Assembly (NCBI GenBank): GCA_033980235.1
Contig: CM067075.1
Location: 24,747,061-24,811,060, forward strand
DNA from: Diadema setosum
Taxonomy: Eukaryota > Echinodermata > Echinoidea > Diadematoida > Diadematidae
DNA length: 64,000 nucleotides
Direction: 5' to 3'
Shown: positions 38,101 through 53,100 of the stretch, one piece after another
Layout of the letters: every line of letters begins with the position of its first letter
Numbering within the stretch: position 1 is the stretch's first letter
Notes under the pieces: generated by a model
What the model saw: the letters and a program-made list of their open reading frames with translations, nothing else
The model's database searches: none
What the model was told of the DNA's origin: nothing
Position numbers and translations under genes: made by a program

Positions 38101-41100
38101 ACCGACAAATGTTATGGGTAATATTATTCCCCCTGGCTTTAGAAAGAGGCAAGTCAAGTGCTCTTTTATTATGCGAAAAAAAGTGAAAATATGTTGAATT
38201 TTCTTTACATTTTCTTTATACTGTTGTACGCATATGACTCACAAGCTGTAGTAGTCTCCTCATCCAGCAGTTCCAACACAAAAATTTTAAAAATTCATAA
38301 CTTTTGCATCGATTGTCCAATTTTCCTTAAACTTTCACTGATGTGTTCTATTAATATTGTTGCATTCTCTCAATCTTTATGTTTATGAAGGTGAACTTGT
38401 CCTTTAAAAAGTTTGTAAAAATGAGACTCCACAGATCTGTTTTAAAAGCATGGTCACTCCTTTTGCTGTATCCCAACAGCTGCCAGTCTTCACAGCTTTC
38501 TGGATAAGACTAAATTTTAAATGTCATTTCCAATGTGCAGATTATGGCCTCCAGAATGTTAACACATGCTGGAGTTCAATAAAGCCGACAGGAGATGACA
38601 TAAGCAAGAAGACTGTTTACTGCATAAATGGACTTTGAACATTACTAATCATACATTTTGTGATCTGTTGACAAGTACCGAAAGAACAAAAGAATGTTGA
38701 TCGACCCCTGCACCAAGATTACTCGTGGCATGAATGCTTTCACACTTACTCATATCCGATTATCACCGTGGTTTTGAATGTTTTAATTTTGTGAATATTG
38801 GTCCATATCAATGCGTAATTCACAAACATAAAAATACTGCGAAGTATACCCCATATATACAATTTATACAATTTCCATATTTCTACAGAGTTAATACATC
38901 AGGAATTATCTCCCTGACTGCAAGCATTAAAGCTGTCGTGACAGAGACTAGCCATTTTTCTGAAAACTTATCTCCACACACACAGTGTTTCATACATAGC
39001 TCCTCCTACATAGGGTGCTAAATATGTTGTACATATATGCAATATCAATCTACAAATGCAATGTGAAATAAACGGTTTCTATCAGTACCCTACCATAAAA
39101 TATACATGTGACCCACACCCAGATTCGAGGCAGTCTCAACTTGTTCATCTATGATACTTCCTCTCTACGAAACGCCCATGATTGTAATGTGTCACATCAT
39201 CGATTTCCATCAGTGCCCTGTATGTGACCCACAAAGGAATCGAGCTAGTCTTCACTTTTTATATATTTTCCTTTCCTCCCTGGTCATGGGAAAGCAGTAC
39301 CCCCGGAAACAGGCTCAGAGTTCTAGTTCATGTCTAGCAATATTAAAGCCCAGGTCATTAAAATTCTCGCCATTCTATTACAAACATGATGTTTCGATAC
39401 TCACCGACTCCTCTTCAGTTTCAACTGGTTCAGCCATGTCCATCATTCATAAACCAATAACTTAATATTCTCCAAAAAAAAAAGAAAGAAAAAAAGGATG
39501 GTCCAGCAGCATGCAATTTTGTCTCACACGGTGCAAAGTCCTTTTAATACCCCATCAAAATCCTGGAAAGGCGCTATTGTTGAAGTCGAATACGATGATC
39601 GGTGATAGCAAATGAATCCAGAGCAAGATCACATAGATTTCAGATCAATATTCATACAAGCTTCGTGCTGCTTGCACACAGCAAAATGGGCAATGTTCAG
39701 CAAAGATTTAATGTCTCCAGAGTACTGAACCTCATTCCTTTCTTTCAGCACTGATTAAAACGGCAGTCACAAGTTTTATTGCACAGCTCTTTACTTCGCT
39801 CCTTTTAATTACAGTTCATAGAACGCTCGTGCAAAGCCAGAAATCCTGAGCAACGAGTGTTCCTGTCATATTCAGATGCCAAGCGCTGTTCTCATCTTGC
39901 CCTCAACAGGGGTTGCGGCACGGGGAAAATCATTGCTTGGTTCAGTATGATATTTGACATCCTCCTCTCTTCTCCTCTCTCCCTCGCCGGTGGATATATC
40001 TCGCGTAATCCCAATATTCTACCGGCATCACCAAAATCATTGTCCGACGAGCAAGACACTCGAGCTCGGGACAGGAATCAGCTACACGTATGTGTGCCCT
40101 TCTTTGTGAGGGAGAACACTGGAAATTTTCTGGTCAACACAGAATAAACACAAATTGCAGCTGTACGAGGCAAATCCAACCATCTATAACCCCAATGCCA
40201 GCTCCAGTTTGATGAGGAGTGCCCCTCCTGTTCTTTTCACTGGTTCTGCTCTCCTTCCCTCTCCTTAGGTCTCCCAGAAACTCAAAGCTGGGTCTTCTTC
40301 CGGTTCAGCGCTTGGCAGGCAACATCATTTGTGGGTCAGAAAGGCGCACGCCGGGTACCGGTCCTCACCAAACCCCGCACAAAATGAATTCCCCAGCACG
40401 GCGTCTTTTTTTTTTTTTTTTTTTTGCGTCAGTTACTACTACTCGCAGAGACACACGTAGCCACAGCAAAGAGATTCCCACACTGCATTTACACACACAC
40501 TGCCCCTACTACTGTCCCGAGTACACATACACACACTCCATAGTTCTCTTCCAAATGCTAATGCTACCACACCAATATACCCCGACACAGTGCCGTAGCA
40601 AATGAGATCGGAGATGGGTAAGGCAGTTGACCTATAAAACCCCGCCCTCTGCCACACAGAGGCACCATGTAATGCTTCAGCGATTATATTGAATGACACC
40701 CATCCAGCCCCTTGGGGGGGAAATCATGAGAATAATGTAAGACACAGTGGCAGGCGTACAGATCCATGATAAGTATGGATTTTACATACCACACAGCATG
40801 CTGAACACTGGAAGAGTTCAACAACAAGGCCATGAATGCCTATATAGTGTGTTGTATCAATTCATGCATGGCTCACATCTGAAACATGCACTGCAGGTAA
40901 ATTCCCTGCTGTCCAATTACCAGTAATAGAGCTGTATGCACTCACGAATGACAGTATGGTGCACCTTGTGTTAGGAGTATACTGGTATTAATACATACTG
41001 CACGTCCATGCATTATACAATGTGTATTATTATAGCAATTAGCATGACCGAACACATACGATACATCATTGTATCTGTGCATGTCTGTATAAATGTGTGA

Positions 41101-44100
41101 ACATGTATGTGCATGTATACGTAGGTGTGTGTGTGTGTGTGTGTGTGTGTGCATGCGCACTGATTGGAACCTCTCCATATAAGACATGGGAACAGCTTTA
41201 CTGCAGTCACAGTGAAATTGCTGTCAATTGGAGGCTCGTCGGCCTGTAATTCACCTGCCATTTCCGTTGCATTATATGAAATCCAATTACAGTCTACTCT
41301 TCATTTTGCAAGTCACCTGGACAGTTCTCATTTGTAACTGATTATTGCGCAAGACTCCTCCAAAACCAAAGTACACTTTTTTTTGTCATTAACCTTCATG
41401 CATTTAACATGTTACAAATTTGATTATGTTGTTCAAACATATCTAGGCAGTAATGTTCCTGCAATATTAATCTGGGCTACCGACTGTAATATTTCCCCAT
41501 GCATTGTAAGACCATGAACTTTCGATAAGACCATCTAACTATACCAGTGATGAGAATGCACATGTACGTGAGAATTAGCAGTGAATAATAAATCCCTGTA
41601 TATTTCCCAGATTTTACTGGAAAAGTTTGAGGTCAGTGATTAGAATAAAATGCCAATTACTGCAAACATGAATATTTTGTAGTGTGTATAATGATCATAA
41701 ACTATGGGGAAACTGTGTGGTAACATGCAAATATTTTGGAAAATTTATTTAATCATATTCATATAAAATTCACTACTGTATATGTGCCAAATTATAAACA
41801 AAGGAAGTCACTAAAATTGGCCTGTGTGAAATACCAATCAGAATTTTTTTTTAATGTTTGTGAACAAATCTGAGGAGTTTTATTAGTCATATCATAGTAA
41901 GGATCTATCATAAACTACAAATGTACCATTTTGAGGTTCTCATAAAATACACAGTCTGAGACTTTTGAACTGATGACACTGTATCATTTATACTACTTGT
42001 CTATTTTTGTCCTTTTTTCATTTGGAAAAAAAAAAAATCTGAAGTACCCTGGTAAGCTTTGGGAACATGCTCATCATGCATATAAACCTACAAATGTAGA
42101 TAAAAACAATTGGGTAAAATGTGTGAAATTCATGACTAACAACAGATGTGAGTGAATAATAATAACTTGACATTACATTCAGTATAATGACTATAAGAGA
42201 GTATATTCACGAGATTCACCCACATATAATACCTGTAGAGAAATACAAGTGTGTACATGTTCTAAGCACTGAAATTAAGGCATCTTTAATATGATACAAA
42301 TGCATCATTATGTGTAGGTATGATTCCCCTAATTAAACTTGAGCATAAAATGACAGCAAATGGAGACAGGAACAAAAGTAACCAATTTTACAGTAAATAC
42401 AAAGCTTATCATTACCAGTATACAGAGTATTTATTACGATCGTTATTTTCATCATAATTACGATAGCCTTAATCAATAACTACACTGTTATTGTAATTAC
42501 TATCATTATCATTATTTCTATACCTGGTAATCATTGATCTTACATCTAGAGATCTACGCCCGTCAGAGTAAAGCCATAATTGTATATCACAGTGATTACA
42601 GAGTACAGTGTATCTACAATAGAATATTAACAGTTAGGATGACGTATAAAAGGAGTCTTCAATCTTTTCATGAATTGGTCTAATGAACCGGCAGAATCAT
42701 GAGACAAGGGAAGTTCATTAAATTACCAATTCCACTCATAACATCTTCAATGACATAAGATAAACAAGCTCACAGCCCCAACTATTCAACACCATTCCCC
42801 TGACTATTTTGCTACCATAATACGTTTCTTTTGTTTAAATGTTATTTGAGATACTTTGTAGACCACATATGATCTCCCACTACATTTCTGTGTAGATTCA
42901 AGAAGATTGTGGTGTTTTCAGGCAATACCTTTCCAGTTCTTATTTCCATTCAACATACTGAAAAAACAAACAAACAAACATCCAGCACTAATGAAAAGTC
43001 ACATGCTTGAATCTCCCCTTTTACACAGATGGCAAACGCACAGACTGCTTTACATGAAGCAACGATAACAGATGTCCCCTAATAACGATGATGAATTAAT
43101 CACTCGGAGATGATGTCATCCATTAATGTCTACTGTCAACCATCAGTACCTCATTGCAATGTTCCCCTCCGACAGATGTCACAAGACTTTTTTAATCTCA
43201 CATTGAAAATTCACATTTATAATCCTTTTCCCCTTTGGACCTAAACCACTCTTTTAGACTTCACCTTCCAATCTGATTTCATTGTTTTCAACTCATTTTG
43301 TTGCTGTTTTTATCATTTCATTTTATCTAAAGTCCGGGCTAGCATTTATATAGGAATAAGATGTATGATGTACAGTAGAATCATGAGCTCTTTAAACCCA
43401 TACTTTAATAGATGCTCCATCTTTACAAATCACTACAATTGTAACATTCCACATCTGCTGCAACTGTTGTATCACCTTGGCAACGATCAGTCTGCTGTGA
43501 ATATTTAAATCGTTGCCATGGTAAAGTGCACTTAAATGACTAACACCAGCATGAAACCATTTTCATAATGAAAATGGGTTCCACATATGGGCAATTCCTA
43601 TGTTCCTCATGCAATGTGGAGGTGGAAAAATTGGTGTATCAAGTCTAACTCAATCTGCTACCGTTGACTGCAGTATGAAAATTCAATCTTGGTGTAACCT
43701 AATACTGACAAAGACATATCTTACCATCAGACACAGAGTACTACGCTCAGCTCTGAATGACACACACTTTAAAAAAAAAGGATCTTGTTCCCCCAAGTGC
43801 TTTGAATTTCATTGTGAAAGGAAGTGTGACCATGGTGCCTGCATAATTTGACGAGTCAAATATGGCTGAGCACTGCAAAAGTGGCCTTCAACAGCACCAA
43901 ACTCTCAAATTTCTTCCCTTCTGGGTGTTCTTTTTTTTTTTTTTCTCTCCAAACAGACATCAGTGATCTATAACTAATCAAAATGTCTATAATATACACA
44001 GTATCTTTATCAGAACCCAAGACATGCAATTTTGATATATCGTGTGCATAGCACATTTTGAAAATTAAACAGCTAGGCAAATTCCAGGTAAAATTTAACT

Positions 44101-47100
44101 GAAATCAAAAGTGAATATGAGAAAGTATGCTATATGGATTAGACATTAGTAATTTGTATATTGAAGCAATTTTTACATGGTATCCTGTTGAACTCAGTAT
44201 CATCGAGTGACTGGAGTATGTTGTTACTGCATGAACTATATTTATACAAAGCAGTATCATGCATATTCTGACATTCACATCATTATGTAAAGAAAGTTTG
44301 ATTTAAAAAGGGTTACACATTTTCAGTTTAACAATTTCATTAACACTTCTTTATAAGACAAAGTGCCCACAAGCCTAAAATCATTTAGTCTTTTTCCTCT
44401 TGGTTTTATGTCACTGCCAAAGATCAACAATTACTCTCATTTCCTTTTCTACTGGATTAAAATCTTTAGGGTACATTTTGAATTGACATCTTTCCCAGGA
44501 AATCAAAGAATCAATTTGTTATTTTTATTACTTTTATTTGCATTTAGTGTTCATTTTTTTTTTTGTGGAAATAGTCATCTATACAAAACCAGATATTACC
44601 TTTGCAATCTGTAAATAAAAGACTAAAGCAAGAAATCGTATGTTAAAATGAAACTATGCAAAGTCAAAAAAAAAAATCATTAAAAAGGTATGACTAAATG
44701 TAATTCAATTAAAAACCACTAAGAATAGACATCAAATTGGCTCCCTTTTTAAAACTCTAACAGATAACCTATTTTTTCTGTAAGTCATAGTGTAAGCATC
44801 CATGGATCAACAACACATTGGTACATTTGGAACAAATGGGCAATCTATTGCTTTGCATATAAATTGCAAAATGTTTGCATTCTGTTCAGAGTGAGGAAAA
44901 TAGCCTGCCTGTGTCTTGCACATTACTCTTTCCCTCAGTCAAGTGATTGTTTTTCTTTTTTAAATGAGAGAGCAAATAAGGATTTTGACTTTGAACTACA
45001 CTAGCAAGACTGTAGAGTGATTTGCATCCGCAATCCATAGCCTAGATGGGACTAACATTAAATTTATGACTGTGCGCAAGAGAGACATAAATTTTGTCAC
45101 TCTCCAAGTTATACAAACTTTGGCCACAAGATGGCGCCATTACAATAAACAAAGATACTTCTTCGAGTCAAGTATGACCTAATCTGATCTGCTAGAGGAA
45201 TTTCATCTCATCTCCATTTATAATTGTTCATTACAAGTCATTTTCAGAAGCAAAATTACAATGTATGTGAGGAAATTTATGGGACTGGTTCTCATTTGAA
45301 TACTTATCTTGTCATATTCTGCAGATTTTGCAAATAATACTTTGGGGGCTAAAACTACAGATCCATGTGACCATTTGTTATTGAGCTTTCTACATCTTTC
45401 TATTCATTCATATGTCTGTATGTTTGTTGCTTTATCTACACTGTACCTCTCCATGTCCAGCACAAATGTACCTAGATGCATCTCCTGATCTAAAACCTTT
45501 CAGGCAAACCTTTCAGGCCCAAAATGTGAATATTCAATTAACAACTTCTTCCAAGTTGTTGCCAGTCATACTGAAATGATTTTTTTTTCACATTTTTTTA
45601 TTTAGGTGTTTCAGGAAAGAAACAGCAAACAACTCACACTACAATAGTATACCATAATGGTATAAATGCAGGGCTGTGTAACCCATTTTCCACTGTAGTC
45701 AGACCTTTCCCTGTTGGACCAGTAGATTAGCCAGTTTTTCCATTTTTACTGGTCCTGTTCTCTTTTATGTTTTGACTTGCCCAGATAACGATACTTTCAT
45801 ATTTTTACCGGTCATATTGGACCAGCAAATTTGGCAATTCCGAAAAGTTACTGGCCCAGCAGGAATTTTTACCAGTCTTGGACTGTCGGACCAGTAGTGC
45901 CAGTGTTAAGCATTGGGTAATGGCATGTGGAAGGGTGAAAGTTTATACCTACTAGTACGATAAATAGCAGGGAACATAAAATTGCTGCAGATGAATCTCC
46001 ATCAGTGCAGTATTGACTGTAGCTATTCAATCACACAAAAAGAGAGAATACACTTGAAAGTTATCAATTGACGCTGCAACTGCAACTGCATTCTTTTGAT
46101 TTACGGATTCATTCAAGAGTCCTGCGTATGTGAACTGCTAGGTGTGACATCACTTCAAGAATTGTAGTGGTTTTTGTTTTTGTTTGGACGAGATGACGAG
46201 TGGGAAGGTATATGTCTAAATATTTTTCAGTTAGTGTGTTTGTGTCTATGCGTTCCTAGAAATCTGTACGAGGGAAATATCAAACAGCCTTATATCAAGA
46301 CTACCGGTAGTCTGTGGAAAAACAAACAACAATCTTGACAAGACAAAATGAACATTCAGACATTATAAAAAAAACTCTTTAAAAAATATCAATCAAAACA
46401 CTTTGACTCACGGGATGGAAGGGCGTGGAGATGGTTTCCCCCTGGTCCGAAAACTGCCGGACGAGGACTCGTCGCGGTAACCGCCTCTCTGGCTCCCTGT
46501 TGTAGTCTTGTAGCCGGAGCTGCTGAAGGCCACTCATGTAGGAAGGTGTGGTGCTGGGCGATCCCACTGCTGGAGAGGAGAAGATAAAACAAAGAGATTA
46601 TTACCTCCGCCATGGAAGGAGGAGGTTAAATGATCATCGGTGTTGGTTTGTCTTTTTGCAAAATAACTCAAAAAGTTGTGGACAGATTTAAATGAAACTT
46701 GCAGGAACAGTCAATGACACAAGGAACAGATGATTAAATTTTGGCAGTGATCTTGGAAAGGGGCAAGGTTTGAGATTTTGAACCTTGATTTTTTTTTCTT
46801 GATGATGCATATTACCATTTTTAATTAATGTACGAGCAACCTCTTTCAAACCTGACTGCATCTTACTTCAAAGATAATTTTCTTATGACTGCCTTTGTCT
46901 GGTTATATATCAATTGTCTTCTGTCGTAAGAGTTTCGGAAATAAAATGTGGGGCAAATCTTGTCTTAACAAAAATGCAGATCTGGAGAATTTAAAAACTA
47001 CCCAGGTTGAAAAAAAAAAAGAGAAAAATATGTTTGGGGGCAACTCATGTATTTGTGGTATATCATCATACATAATAGGGCATTCAGCTGTCCAGACCAA

Positions 47101-50100
47101 AGAGGTTTAAGAGTTGGAGTTCCAAGTGTCTGTAATTATTCAAATCGTTGTCAGATTTCTATTGATGTACAAAAGAATTTCACAAGTGCATTTGTGCCTT
47201 TGATGACCGATGTTCGACGCCGCTGCCTTGCTGAGCAATCTGAAGATTCATTTTGAACGTTAACATAATGTTGGTCATATTTTGCTTATTTATATACTAA
47301 CTGAAATGAAATTTCACTTAATAGTAAAGCATGTCAAACAAAGTCAATCCTGTCCAGAAATTTGTGCAAAAGTGTAAATCAGAGCTGTATCATGTGAACT
47401 TGTTTGAATACTGTACCATGCCTGTAAAGCAGGTGTTATCACTTTTCCACTTAATTTCCACAAATAAAACTAATATGAAATAATCTTCAAGTATAATTCT
47501 TTATTGATAGATACATCAGACTAGTGCCCGGATATGCCCAGTCGGATAATTTTCATCTTTATTTCAGCATTTTTTGCACAATATCTATTCGCGCATCCTC
47601 GTGTCTCTACCGCATACCTTTTATGAGAAGGGATAGCGAAAAGTAATTACCATCACAAAGACATATCTTCCTTAGAAAGTGGCTGGTGATTATGCAATGA
47701 GACACAAGTCAATTGTCTTCCTATCTGTGTGGCAGATCCTGTTTGGCACATGCTTCAAATATTTTTGAGCGGTGGCATCAAACATCTAGCAAAGGAAATA
47801 AGACGGTTGTGACTCCATTCTCTTGAACCTCCTTGCCCAGACTGGCAGAAGTCACAGTCATTATATAATAATCACATTTAGTGAGTCATACACATGGCAT
47901 ATCTTTCAACCTAGGCCATCTTAATATACATATTGCTTTGCTAAGACATACAATGTATGAGGGGCCGCTTGAGGGTATCTACAAAATCTATAGCCTTAGC
48001 TTGAGACTTGCCAGACATAGCAATGCAGACATAGTCAATGCAAGCACAGCACATTTCAGCTACAGGATAGCACAACTGGAAAAGGGCATGAAAACCAAAG
48101 AGCTGATTTGAATGGATGTGGGTGAGGAACATTATACGTCGTCGTTAAGTACATTAGCGAAGTTGCCGATTGCACTATAGGCAGAGGAGAGACATGAACA
48201 TCCGTCCTGTAACACAACACGCATCTCACACGACACAATGCCTACCTCTATTCCTGCTAAAAGGGAACATCCTTTTGTTCACATGCTCCCCGCTGTCACA
48301 AAAAGATGCATACGAGTCATTTGGGCTGTCACTTCGGAGAGACAGAACGTAACGCATGCACAGTCCCATCAGTTTGCAATCATGGCGTGACATTCGACCA
48401 ACCAAGCCCCCAAAATGTCCTTTTACGATGGCTGATAATCACGTCAGAGGGAGGTTGCAGCCTGTCTGCCGGCAATTTAGCCCCCCTTCCCTGGGATAGG
48501 GGAGCCCCAGCAGTTAAAACGCCAATATGTCAGCGGAATCGCATGTCATATTCCAGAGCGGACCAACTCCTTGAGTGCCATCATATCAGAGTCCTCCCGT
48601 TATCAATACCCAACCTCCTTTGCTGGCCATGCGACGTGACGGTACACCTCAATATTCTACCTCAGTCTAGCGCTTTCCTCTCTCTACATCCATACATCCA
48701 TCTAGATCCATACATACATACATACATATATCATACTATGTCATACCACTGGGAGAGATGCCCTGAGCTTCAAACAATAGAGACCCAACGCAACTACAAA
48801 TCTATGCATTGTATCCGTAAGAGGCCCACGCTACATCCCTCGATCCGATTGGAATGTAGGTCAAGTTGTTTGCCAAGATCTGGAACAAGTTATGAGCCTT
48901 ACAATGTTTTGGTGTACATGCAGGGCGCCCGGTGGTAAACAGTTTCCTACATTCGCCCCACTCCTCCACCCCATCCCCCACCCCCATCCCTGATGAATAG
49001 TGCATGCACAGAACAACAACTCCTCTTTCATCCTGTCACGACGGCACTCATCCATAGAAAAATGGATCACTCTGTTTTGACAGTTCTCGTATTGCACTCC
49101 CGTTCATTTGAGGACATTTTGGCAATGACACAGAATGTGTTTGAATATCACTGTACTCTGTTTACTATTAAGTTCTTAGAAGAAAAATGACAACATTTCT
49201 TGTACTTCTTTCAATTTACTTTGAATGCATCAAGTCAAATAGAGGTCAAATGATCAACGAAATATGTGTCACTGATTTCCTCATGACTATCAATAAAATG
49301 TTCTGAAATACTGTGTATGTCGCCGAGGGTTTTATTTTTGCGAACTTCACAAGTTGGGCGCTACATGCGAATTCAAAAACATGTAAAAATACTAAAGGAA
49401 TTATTTTTCATTTACAGATAAAACAAAAACCCAGCTTCAGTGCTTCAAAATAGTTCTAAGATGTGAGTTAGGGATAGAAACAACCAATGTAAAAATACTA
49501 ATCAGTATAATCAATGTCAAGTATTATACAAAATATGAACAATAGTTAAAATAATACAATTATTTCTAGGATAAACCATCTACAGTTATGGTTTATTGAA
49601 AAAAAATAGTGATATCTCCTTATATTTCATGCTTTATTGCAAAATTTTTGTATGGTAGGATGTTTTGTAATACAAATGACCTACACATTATGCATCAAAA
49701 CTCGAACATTTTTAAAATCACTGCTCCCAAAGGTACAAAACAGTACCTTTAACCCTGATTCCAACATGAATGTGATCTGCTTACATACATTTTTCTTCTC
49801 ATTACTGTGTTCCAAGATCATGTTTTGAATGTCTCATGGAACTATTGAGAAGACCCGACTAGCAAAAAATTAGACACTCTATAAAATACATGTCGTATAC
49901 GGTATTCATAACGTGAATGTCCTGCCTTGTACTTTTCCACACTTCATTGTCCCCTACCTCTGGTTTTAACACAACAGCTTCACTTCTTAAAATGGGACTG
50001 AACAATAAAACCAAATGAGTGAAGGCCGTTATTCAGCTTTTGCAAGCCATAAAATTACAATTAGACTGTTATCATACTTAATACACTACTATATCAATAT

Positions 50101-53100
50101 CTCAGATAAAAAAATTTCACGTCACAATTCTATTCGAATAACAGAATAGCAAATAAAACTTTTGCAGGATGTCATTGAAAAACTATTATTATATTAAAAA
50201 AAAAAAAATGCATTCTCTTTCCGCTATAGTATAATGGCTATGTATACACTCATCCTATGTTATATCCAAAGAGGACATCATAAAAATGGCAACACCCTTA
50301 CTTTTACGCACCAGCCGAGTACTTGAATGATCTCTCGAACTACTGGGTTAAAAAAACTTTTCTAAACTTATACAAAGAGTGTTTGAATACAGTACAAGAT
50401 GAGATGCATTATACACTGAAAATATTGTTTGGTTCCAGATGGAACTTTGAGGCATATTTTGAAGAAGAATAAGAAGAAAATAAGTTAGTTTCATCAACAT
50501 CTAATGTGTATACTTTTATATTGTATCATGCACATTCCCCCCCCCCCCCAAAAAAAAAAAGTAGGGTCGCTGGGCTTATATTCTCCAGCTTATTAGATAA
50601 TCACGACATTCATTTCATCTCCATGGCAAAGACTCATTCAAGAGTATCTGGAACATATGTCTTTATCCCTAGAATTCAAAGAGACAGCCATCTCAGTTCA
50701 TTTTCATCATTCAATTGCTGCTGATATAATTTCCATGGAAGCTTGAGCACAGAGGCAAGATAGCACAACACTCGCTGACCAAATCAGGATGGGATTTGGT
50801 TACTATCTGCTGCCCTCTACTGTTCACAGCCCAACAACATCAGCGCAGTGCTTGTGTTGTTTGCTCATGCTGATGTTAAGTCTGGCTTTCAATACTCGAG
50901 TTAAACGCCTGGCTATTAAACAATGATTTATGGCACCGCAAAGCAGGCAGTTAAAAGACATTTGCCAGATATTGGGGAAAGAATGCAAAGCAGGGCCACA
51001 GTAAATGCTAGTTAAACTCAACATTATTTACTATGACTGCCCATGTTTCACTACATACACCTCCACTCAAATTTGTCTCCTTTCACTAGTTTGTCTAACT
51101 TTATGCTCATGCACTCAGTTTCATTCCTCTTTGACCTACTGTGTGCTATGACTTTGACATCTGACCTCTGACCTTTAGTCAGTAACCTACTGTGCCAGGT
51201 GAATATCTATATCAGTTTCTTCTTAGCCAGAGTTGAAATGTCATTAGGCCCGTTCACAAACAACGAAAATCGAAATTTCAATCGCAATCCAAATTTCGAA
51301 TTTTTTTTCGACCGTTCATACACAGGGAAAAATCGCACTTCGCAGGAAGGAAAGAACGATCAGTGGCCAAATTGCGCATGCGCGAAACTTGCATGACCGA
51401 AGATTGACCTCGCAGTCCCAATAGAGTTTCGCACGCGCTACGAACGATGGGATTAAAAATACCGATTTCCGAATCTCGATCGCGCTCACACACACGACGC
51501 TTGGCAAAATAATCGCGATTATTCTGAAAAATCGCACTAATAGTGCGAGTTGGATCGTGATAAGGATCGCGGTAATTAGTGAGATTTTTCTGTCCACACT
51601 GGAAAAAATTTCGAAATTTTGATCGCGATAAGAAAATCGATTTTTAAATCGCACTTTTTCCCTTGTGTGTGAACGGGCCTATAGGCTGAGTATCCTTTAC
51701 TAAAAGAATACTGCTACCTAATCATACATGTACACGTGACTGTGACCCTTGACCTATATTAAACACCATTACCTTACTGTACGAGCTGAAATTTTCGCGG
51801 TGGTATTATTTTCGCGAATTTTGCAAATCGCCTTTGAACCGCGAAAATAACAACGCGCGAATAGCAAAGTTCAGTTACACTCTCGCACCCGCAATATTAA
51901 CAACACGCGAAAATGTCCTCCAAGCAGCAATTCGCGAAAATATCTGTACGCGAAAATTTCAGCTCGTACAGTATCCCAAAGGCTAATAATCAACACAGTT
52001 TGGACTTACCACTGGTTTTATGCTGATACTACAAACCTCCCCAGCAGTGGAACATGGGAAAGAGCATCCTTTTAATCTAAAGTTTGTACACTATGCAGTA
52101 CACTAAGCAGCACAGACATAAAAAAAAAAGGCAAATAAAACGGTTTCCACAACCTCAACTACTGTATGTAAAGCGCTAGGGGCCCCGTTGCATAAAACTT
52201 ACCATTGAATTTCAATGGTAACTACGGTCAAAATAAGGCGTCACAGCCAATCAGCATCAAGGATTATAAAATTTACCGCTAATTTGAAGACTTACCGCTA
52301 GAAAGGAGCGGTAAGTCCAGCGGTAAGGGTTTTATGCAACAGGGCCCAGGTGTGTGTGTATGTGTGAGTATAGGTTTGGGGGGGGGGGGGAGGAGGAAAG
52401 AGGAAACTTCTTGCTGAATTTTCTTACCTGATCTTGAGTTGTACACAGGTTTTCCATGAGGTGAGGCCGCTGTCTGACTAGCCGAGGTGGAAGGTCCACT
52501 ATGCCATCTTCGCTTGCCCGTATATCATTAAAAAATGTTAATTATTAAACATTCCCAACGGGATGAGTCAGTTTAGAGTGCAAATGATTTTTGGAAACAA
52601 TGGATCTTTTTAAAAACATGGCTGAATTCTATTAACTGAAGTTCTTTCTCCAATCTGCGGACTACAGTACTGCACTACTGTTGGCAGAGTACTTCTGGGG
52701 ACCGTTTCATGAAACTTTTTGTCAGTGATTTACACTGACAACTGTTAAAAGCTACTGAAATCCTTGCGTCTGATTGGCTGATAGCAAATTTGTCGGTGAA
52801 AACCTCCGACGAACTCTTTGATGAAACGCCCCCCAGAGATCAGACATACGTGCCGACTACCGGTAACACCCAGTAGAACCAAACTCACTGTTGGGTAGTG
52901 AAAGGCACTTTACCTCTTAAAAACATATGGGTCCTTTGTGCAAATGCTCATTCAGATGAGTTGGAGAATTTTCTTATTGCTGGAACTGATTATTGGCACC
53001 ATTTGAATTGAAAGCTTACACATATTTTTGTAAGGTACACTAATTCAGTAAGATGCATCTGCCTACGTATTATGCAAATACAGTAAAAACTAATACCACA

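Noticed and set aside
40439..40699. Coding exon in the GC-rich region upstream of exon D
   Set aside because: No phase-compatible splice pair or homology; treated as possible promoter or 5' UTR.
48306..48938. Longest open frame in the window (210 codons, plus strand)
   Set aside because: The predicted protein includes a microsatellite-encoded HPYIH stretch, has irregular composition and resembles no family I know. The region is simply GC-richer and stop-poor.
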